From positions 115,672,737 through 115,736,736 of the forward strand of contig CM035806.1 of NCBI GenBank assembly GCA_020466095.1: a DNA stretch of 64,000 nt. Direction: 5' to 3'. The position numbers were made by a program, and so were the translations under genes. Source of the DNA: Chlorops oryzae (lineage: Eukaryota; Arthropoda; Insecta; Diptera; Chloropidae). Positions 55,271 through 64,000 of the stretch are shown here, in pieces. The notes under the pieces were generated by a model that had not been told where the DNA came from, ran no database searches, and saw only the letters and a list, made by a program, of their open reading frames with translations. The stretch's first letter is position 1, and each line of letters starts with the position of its first letter.

Positions 55271-55370
55271 ATGTATGTATTAAAATATCAAACCTTGGGG
55301 AGGAACGTATTTCATTATTCTGATCGAAATGGCCTTAGATGTTGCATTTGATTGGTTTTTAGCTGATTGA

Positions 55371-56279
55371 GTAACGAAAAATCTTCATTTGTGGGCGTGG
55401 CAGTGGGCGGGCCACATGAAATTTTTTCCTACACCTTTCATTCGCCTTGCTGAACCTATGTTGCGAATTTGAAGCTTCGACGCCTTTTACTTCGGAAGTT
55501 ACGAAAAATCTTAATTTGTGGGCGTGGCAGTGGGCGAGCCACATAAAACTTTTTCCTACACCTTTCATTCGCCTTGGTCAACCTATGTTGCGAATTTGAA
55601 GCTTCTACGCTTTTTACTTCGGAAGTTACGAAAAATCTTCATTTGTGGGCGTGGCAGTGGGCGGGCCTCATAAAAATTTTTCCTACACCTTTCATTCGTC
55701 TTGGTCAACCTATGTTGCGAATTCGAAGCTTCTACGCCTTTTACTTCACAAGTTACGATAAGCGTTCAAGGGTGTTGAAGACAAAACCAATTTTAAATTT
55801 TATTATACATATCGCACCTTTGCTACTAAATCGGCACAATTCAAAATTTCGCATTTCTCAAAAATCACTCAATCCCTCTTGACTCTAAGGAGAAATGAAA
55901 TTTTTTCTAAACTAATATTACTCTTAATCGACTGCTGCATCAGTCAATATAAGCGTTAATTCTCAATGTGTTGGGTTTCTTACAGAAAAAAGCAATCGAA
56001 CATAAAAAAATTGATTAAACAATTTTTAAATTGTGCCGATTTATTAGCAAGGGTGTGATATGTAAATATACTTTGAGTCCTCAACACCCTAATGACCACT
56101 ATAACTCTTTCAACAAACCTTTATACAACTCAAGTCTTCCAGCGGTTTGTTGGCACTGCTCATACTTTGAAGCAGCTAAAAGCAAAAATAAGAATAGAAT
56201 TAGATATTGCAATTTAAAATATGTATGTATTAAAAATATCAAACCTTGGGGAGGAACGTATTTCATTATTCTGATCGAA
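55371..56279. repeat. local duplication, copy B (empty site)
   Basis: Second copy of 52583-55328 without the nested insertion. Immediately before it, 55326-55362 is a 35-bp piece matching the interior of the CACTGTG element (54155-54190), which looks like filler copied into the junction. Confidence 0.9.
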
Positions 56280-56376
56280 GGTTTTGCTTGCTGACTTGAC
56301 ATTTTACAGGAAGGCAGCTGTGTAGAAATGACAATATTAAAAAATCTGACTCTAAAAGAACTTATACTGAATTTCC

Positions 56377-58148
56377 TTAAAAAAAAAATTGTTTTTCTCC
56401 CAAAGTAAAATTTGTCTTGAACATGCCTAATTCACATGAATTAATGGGTTCTCCAAAAAAACTTTCCAATAGCAATAAACGCCTTCCTCCAACATGAATT
56501 TCGTCTTCGTCTTTTATTATTTCCTCAATTCCTACATTAACATCTGAGCTAACTGAACAAATATTATCGGGATCTGTCGATGAAACAGAAACACAATCGT
56601 TAACAAAAGCGCCAACAATAATATTTCCTTTGAATTTCAGCTTTTCCTTTGTGCGTTCGACATACAAAGTGTGATTTTTCTTTCGGCAAATTTGTTGAAG
56701 GATTGCAGATGGTTTGCGTACATGGCATTTTATAATTTGAAGTTTGTTTTCAAACTCGTATTCCGAAAAGGAGGACAGTGTGCCATACTTTTTTGCGCAA
56801 GAAGGTATATGCAAAAGATTATGGACATTAAAAGAAACACTATCCGGGCCAAACACGATTGGGAAGTTTTCAACAAACAGTTGAAGTATATCAACAGCCT
56901 GCTTTACATTTTATTGCACTTCGCGGGGATTATTCAGCAAACTATAGGCACCATGTAAAAACAAAAATTTGTACAAAATATCTTCGTGCACGTTCCTATA
57001 GAGTGCAATATGTCCAGTGTAGGCAAGGAACTGATGAAACTCAGTAGCTTTCCAATGATATGTGTCATCTAACGACCTAGGCTTTCTTGGAAATTCTTCG
57101 GGAAAATATTGTCTTGATTTTGTGAGCTCAGAGGATATAAACTTTTTTTATGAGTCTTTTCCATTGTTTTCCTGTTTATAATTCGCATACGCATTTTTTT
57201 CATGACTCCAAGGTCAATAAGATGCATGCTGTCAAGTGGAGCTTGCGTAACCATACTGAAAAAAATTTCTTCGAGAGGTTTATGGTGTTTTGGGTACTTC
57301 CTCAATGCAAAGTCAGAAATTAAATCTCCACTCATACTTCTGTATGTTAGCATATTTCCAATCTTTTTCACAACCTGCGTACACTTCGTACAGCCATGCA
57401 ATGAAGTGTGGCCTGGAATGCCGCAAACAAAAGCTTTAGCCGGAGTGTCGCATAGCCAACACCGGAAAGAAAAATCTAGGCTCTTTCCATTTAAATGCAG
57501 TCGACCATTAAGCAAAATTACTTAATCAATAAAGTCTTTGAAAAATTCTTTGATGCAGCTCGGCTTGGAATTCCCTGCATATATTCCGACAAGAATTGGA
57601 TGCACTTTTTCCTTGATGTTAACGATTCTCAAAAGAATTGGTCCCAATTGAACGCGATAGCTTTTAAACAATGGAATTCCGTCAGCGTTTATATCGAGTT
57701 CAATTTTGTCATAGTTGACTAAAACATCTTCAATCTTTTCCAACTGACTTTGAATTCCAATGTGTCAATAACGTCCTGGCGCGACATCCCTCAAGCAAAC
57801 TTTATCTTTTTTACCTAACAGAGTTGCTACTGATAGTGGAACATCCATTCCTTCTTCTTGCAAAATAGCTAACAGCATCTCTAATGACTTTCTTGAAGGT
57901 GATATTTCTATGAACCACTGTTTTAATTTCTCTGCGAGTGTCAACTTTGCAGGAGAAAAACTTTTAAAAGATTTGACGAACCACTCTTCTTCTTGACCCG
58001 TAAACATTTCACTGACGCTTTCTTTCCTTTTTTCTAATGAACGAGTTTCACATTCATTTTTATAAATCTCAAACTGTTTCTTAACTTTTCTTCTGTAATT
58101 TCTCGTACTCATTTTGTTAATTATACGTATTATATTCAGATTTCTCAC
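56377..58148 (-). pseudogene. tnp2-like transposase-related pseudogene, copy 2
   Basis: On minus the frame starts MSTRNYRRKVKKQF (near 58112) and contains LRDVAPGRY, a TGA, HIGIQSQLEKIEDVL, LDINADGIPLFKSY, GPILLRIVN, HPILVGIYAGNSKP and KEFFKDFID. A TAA, then LLNGRLHLNGK, CWLCDTPAKAFVCGIPG and GCTKCT follow. One frameshift occurs near 57100, then PRKPRSLDDTYHWKATEF, LAYTGHIALYRNV, one more TAA, and FPIVFGPDSVSFNVHNLL with a charged C-terminal part to 56377. The TGA replaces an expected Trp. With about 590 codons and four lesions, it is nearly full length. The cysteine pairs suggest metal binding; the function is not known to me. Confidence 0.7.
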
Positions 58149-58380
58149 CGTTTTTATTTGTATAGTTACACGAGCGCAGCGCGAATCACTAGAACTATGA
58201 AGAATTATCGATACTACCGATTTACATGCAAATATTTATCGATGAAAAGCTTAACATAAGATGTGTAGACATGGTCAATGGAGATTAGTTATACCTCCTG
58301 ACAGTAAAGTTTTTCTATTGACACCGCCTGGAAATACTGTTGACTTTTGAACTAGCTCTCTTGTCCATATAGACGTCAGA
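58149..58380. other. short intergenic stretch
   Basis: No feature beyond ATCGAT-rich bases near 58205-58245. It separates divergently oriented pseudogenes. Confidence 0.4.
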
Positions 58381-58440
58381 ATGGACATTTGGCCATATGA
58401 CGACAGGCTTCCTGCAGGGTATTTATGTGTTCAGAATTTC

Positions 58441-60004
58441 AGAGTTTTCAAAATGCCAAAAGTAAAAGAAATCGCGGGTTCTTTTAATCGACGAATAGCG
58501 GCTGAATTTTCAGGGGTTTTTCGATGTGATAAGTTTGTCATATTTTGTTTATTTTGCGAAACAAATGTTCCTGCGAAGCAAATTTCACATGTAAAGCAGC
58601 ACATAACATATGAAGTAATAAACACGTTACATATGTTGAACGAAAAAAACCAAATTGCCAAAAGAGCAACCAGGAACTTTTAACTACATTGCAAAAAAAG
58701 AGATGCGCTACTACTGACCTTGCAATGGAACTGACAAAATGTTTTCTCAAAACGAATATCGCTTTGCATAAAATATGTCACCGATGCATGGTTGAATTTC
58801 TCGAAAAATATACTAGGAATACTGTGCCTTCAGAAGTTACACTTCAAAACAAGTGTCTTCCAACAATTTACAACGAATGCATTGAAAAAATGAAACGAAT
58901 TGCAGCTAAAAATTATATATGGTGCTCCATAGACGAAACAACAGATAGCGAGCAACAATCTGTAGCTCATTTCGGTTTTGGTGTGTTAGGCGTTGAGTTG
59001 GAAAGAGGCCGGAGCTATCTCTTTGCATCGGTGGTTCTTGAAGCCGTGAATCACAACACAGTTTCAATGTTTTTTTTTGAATCAATCAATAAACTGAGTA
59101 AGTGAAGAATGGAAAATTTCTATTGTATTCCTTACAAACAATTACAAAAAAAAATATTCAAATTATTGTATTTACTGTTTTCGCAGGTGTCGACAAAAAA
59201 AAGTTATATTAACCGTAACAGATGCCGCGCCGTATATGTGTTGTGCAATGCGAGCTTTACAGGTACTTTACTCAAAGATGATTTATTTGACGTGTACAGC
59301 ACATGGACTCCAACGCGTAGCTGAAATTGTTCGAGATGAATTCTGTAATGTTAACAAGTTAATATCTAACGTTAAGAAAATTTTTACAAAGGTGAAATTA
59401 AAAAATATTTAAAAGCATATTTTAATCAAAATATTTTTAAAGGCTCCAATTCGACGACGTCAATTCAAGTCAATGTTTCCTCAAACGGCGTTACCTCCAC
59501 AACCAATAGTTACACGATGGGGCTCATGTATACATGCTGCAATTTATTTTCCGATCATTTTGACAAAGTCGAAAACTTTTTGGACATCATCAAATGTATT
59601 TTTGCGTGCATAACTCACGCAATAACTCAGCTTGAAGCACAGGGGGTGTCTCTTCTAACCGCTTTTGAACCGTTCCAAAAAGTGCGTGAAGTTTGAAATC
59701 AATAAAAACACAACAAAAGTTTTTCAACAAATTTTAAAAAGTCACTGAACGTAAAAAAGAACTTCACAAAACACAGCAAATTGTGACTATATTGCAAGCA
59801 GGTCATATAAAAGAAGTGGACAGTTTCGTTGACAGCTATTCACCAGCTGATCTTGCAGCTTTGAAGTTTGCTCTTTTAATTTTCTACGACGTCGAACTTA
59901 CATTTTCAGCGTGCAAAAGGGTCTTGAAAGATTTCCGTCGTTCGTTTGTTTTTGATAATTTACAAAAACATATTGTTATTCATTGCAACAAGTTTGATGC
60001 ATGA
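58441..60004 (+). pseudogene. hAT transposase (CGGBP1-like type) with introns
   Basis: The first part carries CDKFVIFCLFCETN and QISHVKQHI, a zinc finger (from about 58454). After a frameshift near 58683: AMELTKCFLKTNIALHKI, NTVPSEVTLQNK and NYIWCSIDETTD with a catalytic-type Asp. An intron GTAAGT..TTCGCAG (about 59099-59186) leads to VILTVTDAAPYMCCAM, LTCTAHGLQRVAEIV and VNKLISNVKKIF. A second intron GTGAAA..TTAAAG (about 59392-59441) leads to APIRRRQFKSMFP and VTRWGSCIHAA, a shift, then FDKVENFLDIIK. The C-terminal part SPADLAALKFALL and CKRVLKDFRRSFVFDNL ends at 60004. One A lost in an A-run after intron 1 and two other shifts disable it. Confidence 0.75.
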
Positions 60005-60469
60005 AAAGAACTTGTAAAGTCAGCAAATGGCGTGTGTTTTAATATTATTTTTTCGTACCTAAACCTTACTTTTTCGTACCAATTTACACCATTTTTCGTA
60101 CTTATTAACCTTACTTTTTCGCAGTTTTTCGTACCTATTTTATGTTGCCCTACACAACACAATTGCTTTTAGAACTTAAAATTGTTTTTCTTTTTTTAGG
60201 AATAATGAAGATCAATGCAAAAATGGCGACTCCGATAGAGGAAAGAGTCGATCAAAACTTGAAGGTAAGCCATTCAAAATTATTTAACAGTTATTTTTGT
60301 AGTTTCATATAGTTTTTGACAGTTAGTTTATCTGAAAAACTAAAAATTACTTTTTAAGTCCGGCAGTTCTTGGCCAATGTGAAAGTCTCTACGTGGAAGT
60401 ATGAAATCCTCTATTCCCTTCAGTAAATTCTAAAGCTAATTCATGTTGGGATATGGGGATAAAAAGGTA

Positions 60470-61141
60470 TGACGCCGTGGCACTTGGGTAGTTACGCACG
60501 TCATACAATCTTGTCCAAAAGACAAGATTGACAATGTTCAATCCTTTTATTTATAAAATGTAATCCTTATGTCTAACAGAAATATATATGAATCCTAGCT
60601 CCTGACAATTTACTTGAAACTTCCCTATTCTAGATCTAAGCGTCGTAGCTTCGTGAGAGTACATGCGCTTAGACGAGACTTCTGCTTGAACGGTTCCAAT
60701 CAGTCTCCCTTTCCGTTGGTCGAGACTCCGCTTATATTCAGTGAAAGTGCTGACTTGGCTCTGTCCCAATAGTATTTTGATATAATGCGCTTTCCTCTTG
60801 TCACTATTGTTGATCCGCTGTGCTATTGCCACAGAACATTTGACCCAGTTATTAGCCAAAGAACAACTGACCCAGTCATAAGTGCTGAATTGCACTTCCG
60901 CGTTGCTGGTGTCGTTGTCTTTTATTGTTCTTTCTTTATGTCGACCTTCCCGCTGAGTTGATCGTTGCTCGTTGGTAGCCGGGCATGATACTTGTTTTTG
61001 TTATTGTTGAGTATCTAATATCACGCCCGGTCAATGTGCTGACGCTTTTGGTTCTTGTTATAAGTTCAACCGCTTCTATGAGTTTGCAGAGTTGGAACAG
61101 GAGGGGACCTTAATGTTGGGGTCAAGCCGTGACTCCCAGCA
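60470..61141 (-). mobile_element. Gypsy-type LTR with polypurine tract (minus)
   Basis: On minus the polypurine tract AAAGGGGGAGGGA (61142-61154) is followed by the LTR, 672 bp, starting TGCTGGGAGTCACGG and ending CCACGGCGTCA. A TATA-like ATATAAGCGG and an AATAAAAGG signal lie in the expected order. No protease, RT or integrase is recognisable in the adjoining sequence, so it is a partial copy. The 114-codon ORF (60551-60895) lies in the LTR and is probably not coding. Confidence 0.65.
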
Positions 61142-61155
61142 TCCCTCCCCCTTTG

Positions 61156-61765
61156 AAGAAAATTGCAACCTTAGCGGTGAAAAACCCTCAGTATTGCTTG
61201 TGTTTGTGCCACGTGGAAGTTGCTTTATATAGTGGCTACTGCTCTTTCGACTTCAAATTGTTGTTAGCATAACTTCGTCGATGTGGTTATGTCAGCGTGA
61301 ATGAATAAGTTGTGATGACTGTGTTACTGTGCAAACTTGATTTGGCCTTTTAATTAGACTTGAAGACCCAGCTTGATCGGTGCAAAATGTTTCAGTCCGG
61401 GAGTCATTGTTGGCTCCCTTCTCTCCCCTTCTTAAAGAAGTCGGTTATCTGTATTGGTGAGTTGATGTCGAAGTATTTGTCTTCACGCGGCTGTAGTGGC
61501 GAAGAAGAAAGGCAATTTGGCGACTTTTGCCTGTCGTTGCTGGAGAATTGTTGTTGACGAAAGGCAATTTTGAAACGTTTGCCTGTTGTTGCTGGAGACT
61601 TGTTGACTTTGGCACGTTCTTCGTTATTTATTCTACCCTTTTACATAAATCCCTCTTACATAAATCCAACTTTAAAACTTCAAAACATATACATATTGAC
61701 TTTTTGAATCATTTTCTTTTTTAATTCTCTTACTCTACACTTTACCATAATTATAATAATTACAC
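61156..61765. other. possible remnant of the LTR element's internal end; no gene
   Basis: Two copies of CTGTCGTTGCTGGAGA / CTGTTGTTGCTGGAGA (about 61530 and 61583) preceded by GAAAGGCAATTT form a short repeat of about 53 bp. No conserved domain is seen. Confidence 0.35.
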
Positions 61766-62329
61766 AGGCCGACACAGATTTTGGTGCCGACGGTTTTGAA
61801 ACTGATTTAGAATATTTGGACTCAGATGATTTCAAAAATGTGGTCGGTTTTTCTCTATCAGCTCTAGTTAAAGAGATATAGGCAAAATATGTTTTTTTCG
61901 ACTTTGATATACTTAAATGCCATCAACTCGGTTGCTTATTTTTATACTTCAAATTTTTTTACAGGAGTGAGAAGCGAAAAGACAGGTCTTATAACAAATG
62001 TAAATTGTTTTCTTGGTTTGTAAGAGTTTATTGGAAATTTTCCAATTCGAAACTGAAAATGTTAGTTTTCCCCCAAAATTTTTCAACTTTGAGCCCTTTT
62101 TTACCCAATTTCCTTCGGTGCAACGCCTCCAAATTGGCATATTTTTGAAAAACACATTTAATTGACAATAAAATGGTGTATAAATATTGATAAGTTCTTG
62201 AAAATTGCTGAAGCTATTTAAGGTTTTCAAAAAAAAAAAGAAGAGATTCGATGTAAAATTTATAAGAAAAACACAAGTTTGCTTTGCAACGTATTTAGTT
62301 ACATAGTATTTAGTATTGTACATGAAGAA

Positions 62330-62580
62330 ATTGCCTTTTAAGTGATTTTCTTGAGTGTACGTTTTTTGGGAAATCGCGCATAATTCCCCAGCAATAGTCT
62401 GCCATCATACGAATGTCCCATCTCCCTTGATACCTTTTCTCCATTGTTTAAATATCCTGGTGGAAGCGTTCTCCTTGTTCTTCGCTGAGATCTCCTAGGT
62501 TATGTTGAAAGTGATCTATATGACTATGGAGGTAGTGTACTTTTATGCTCATGTTGCAGCTTAAATTTTTAAAGTAATTT
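62330..62580 (-). pseudogene. C-terminal part of uncharacterised arthropod TE-like protein, minus copy
   Basis: On minus: NLSCNMSIKVHYLHSHIDHF, HNLGDLSEEQGERFHQD, a stop, TMEKRYQGRWDIRMMADYCW, GIMRDFPKNVHSRKSLKRQF and HVQY. This is the same family as 29030-29416 and better conserved. The segment 62450-62575 is repeated in reverse at 62710-62835. Confidence 0.6.
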
Positions 62581-62596
62581 TTATGGCATCTATGAC

Positions 62597-62840
62597 TTGT
62601 TAGAAAAATTAGCCTGGAAATATTTTGTAGCAGTAGTAAAAAGTTTCCTCGGAAATAACAAGGCTGACAACTACAAAGAATTAGTTGAAGAAATGCTCCT
62701 GAACTTTAAAAATTTAGGCTGCAACATGAGCATAAAAGTACACTACCTCCATAGTCATATAGATCACTTTCAACATAACCTAGGAGATCTCAGCGAAGAA
62801 CAAGGAGAACGCTTCCACCAGGATATAATTAAAGTTTTTT
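62597..62840 (+). pseudogene. C-terminal part of uncharacterised arthropod TE-like protein, plus copy
   Basis: From 62597 it reads AWKYFVAVVKSFLGNNKADN, YKELVEEMLLNFKNL, GCNMSIKVHYLHSHIDHF and HNLGDLSEEQGERFHQD, then departs at 62835. It extends further toward the N-terminus than the minus copy, and together they cover about 150 codons. The head-to-head arrangement gives an inverted repeat of about 125 bp with a 135-bp spacer. Confidence 0.6.
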
Positions 62841-62929
62841 TTTGCCAATCTTTGATGACTTCCCCCAACAATTCTCTTGATAAATTAAGAGGTTCATGTT
62901 CAAACATACATATTTTCGTTTGGTTTATA

Positions 62930-63475
62930 TTTAATTTTTTTCTCTATGCAGCAAAAAAATCTGAGTGCAAATTTCAAAATGAACAACCCGCAATCTGTTT
63001 GATTTTCCTGTTGCGGACAATTTGGATATATTGATTCTCTTATTTTTGAAAAAATGTCATTTTCTTTTAGGCTATTGGCTGTGTCAAAAAAAAAACTTAA
63101 TATTTGTGATAATTTCATGGACACTATGCGGTTTGAGGGAGTCGAGCACATATATAAAGTCAGAGTGTGCTACCGCAAGCATCCAATGATTGTTTTCACA
63201 AATTGGAAAAACTAATGTCTTTACCATGAACACATCAATGATTCTTAGCAATGATTTTATTCTAATCCTGCTACTGCTTTGTTGTCTATTCCTTTTGCCG
63301 CTTTAATACTTGTGTAGGCAAATGAATCAAAAACGTAAACCGATTTGTGAATTGAAAAATGTAATTTAAATAGCCAGTTCATAAAAACATTGATGTGTAC
63401 ATCGTTCAACCACCTATTATTGAGCAATCTATTGTAATCGTCCTGGGTAATATTGTTCGATCGGTTTCCTATCAT
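62930..63475 (-). pseudogene. Ulp1-like (C48) cysteine protease fragment
   Basis: From 63475: MIGNRSNNITQDDYNRLL, RWLNDVHINVFMNWLF and VYVFDSFAY. After a shift near 63235: IDVFMVKTLVFPICENNHWM with the catalytic His, FIYVLDSLKPHSV with the Asp, then QQENQTDCGLFILKFALRFF with the catalytic Cys. A second shift is near 63145. These are the Ulp1/SENP protease signatures in order. Such domains process SUMO in host proteins and also occur in several DNA transposons. Here, surrounded by repeats, a TE origin is more likely. Confidence 0.65.
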
Positions 63476-64000
63476 GTATTTACAAAGGTTTTAACCTCCG
63501 TCATGTCCAACAATATTTATACTCACTTCACTTAGGTTGTCTTTTCCAACAATTTCGTTAAATTCTTGTTATTTTTTATTCTTTATTTCTTCTTTTTGTA
63601 GCTACTTTCCAATGTCTCTTTTTCTTCGTTTGGCGGTTTGTCTTGAAAGAAAATCAAAATGTTTACCGGGGATTGTAGAAAATATTCTTGACTGTAAGAC
63701 TCCAAAATAGATTTCGAGATATCTGGTTTTTTAGGGCATAGGGCATCCTTTTTTATACATAACCTTAAGGGATGTTAAAAAGAAATTCCTAGTCATAATT
63801 AGGATTAAAACGGCAAGACCTCACCAAAAGTGATAAAAATCGTTGTTTTTCGATTGATTTTTTGCATTAGAGAACTCTTTACGGCACTTTAAAATTGTAC
63901 GAAACTATTTTATTTAGAAGATTCTTTTTTAAAGTTGAAATTTCGCTTTTGCTTGTATTTGATTTTACGTTATGGTTTACGCCATCCCATTTTAAAATTG
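63476..64000. other. no gene seen
   Basis: AT-rich DNA at the window edge. No ORF with recognisable content, no repeat shared with the rest of the window. Confidence 0.4.

Larger units (their letters stand above)
52583..55328. repeat. local duplication, copy A (carries nested insertion)
   Basis: This is identical, as far as I can check by eye, to 55371-56279 except that 53441-55270 plus an 8-bp duplication are inserted here. It includes part of DINE-A and about 450 bp of AT-rich DNA. The 102-codon ORFs in both copies (52786 and 55574) are identical and probably non-coding because they run through DINE-A units. Confidence 0.9.
60201..61880 (+). other. two possible exons of an unidentified gene, split by an LTR
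   Basis: A T-rich tract ending TTTTAG precedes ATAATGAAGATCAATGC.. (60202-60264) and AAG/GTAAGC follows. ATTACACAG precedes GCCGACACAGATTTTGG (from about 61767). Joined in phase 0 these would read on through FGADGFETDLEYLDSDDF to LVKEI and TAG at about 61880. I do not recognise the product. Splice-like sites can arise by chance, so confidence is low. Confidence 0.25.

Noticed and set aside
60551..60895. 114-codon ORF as a gene
   Set aside because: It lies entirely in the LTR at 60470-61141 and shows no known motif.

Overview
The window reads as insect DNA, most likely heterochromatic or otherwise repeat-rich DNA from a Drosophila-type fly. The evidence is the set of repeats. There are DINE-1/mini-me-type elements with (TA)n and (GTCY)n tracts. 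There are LOA-like and Jockey-clade LINEs, BEL and Gypsy-type LTR fragments, mariner, Tc3-like and DD37E elements, several hATs, and Helitron pieces. No RNA gene or CRISPR array was seen, and no bacterial operon structure. Only one small ORF (2822-3181) cannot be tied to a transposable element (TE). The species cannot be named from this sequence alone.

Layout, 1-20 kb. DINE-A copies lie at 315-482, 1019-1800 and 3364-5287. The third is split by a mariner whose transposase is intact except for a lost ATG. A 60-bp minisatellite follows. A decayed gene related to tnp2-type transposases (6045-10257, minus) is split by TTAA-flanked MITEs and a half mariner inside a local duplication. Two copies of a compound block (11267-15020 and 16759-19516) each carry a three-exon DUF4806-like fragment, a hAT fragment and a Helitron N-terminal fragment. 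A third Helitron copy without the first two parts lies at 38168-40380.

Layout, 20-41 kb. A nearly complete LOA-like LINE (20771 to about 27540, minus) has a 1228-bp hAT at its 3' tail and lies between long inverted repeats. Next are an element with CACTGTG ends and a TTA duplication (28463-29734), a Jockey-clade LINE on plus (30600-34602), and a second on minus that lacks its 3' part (35415-37300). Between and around them are 98-bp and 127-bp tandem repeats.

Layout, 41-64 kb. A minus-strand LTR has a primer-binding site present three times. A BEL polymerase/integrase region on plus is broken by two Tc1/mariner elements (42233-43667 and 43819-45102), and its frame can be followed across the first. 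BEL protease and LTR pieces follow. Three DINE-B elements with 101-bp repeats come next, two of them head to head. A locally duplicated DINE-A segment carries a nested insertion, and the other copy preserves the empty site. The end holds a second tnp2-like pseudogene (56377-58148), a hAT pseudogene with introns (58441-60004), a solo-type LTR (60470-61141), an inverted duplication of an uncharacterised arthropod TE-like protein, and a Ulp1-like protease fragment.

The window is best understood as layers of insertion. Target-site duplications and paralogous empty sites give the order of many events. The best candidate for something undescribed is the family with CACTGTG ends and 3-bp TWA target sites, one copy of which carries part of an arthropod ORF with a GERFHQD-type motif. 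All protein assignments come from motif recognition without any database search.
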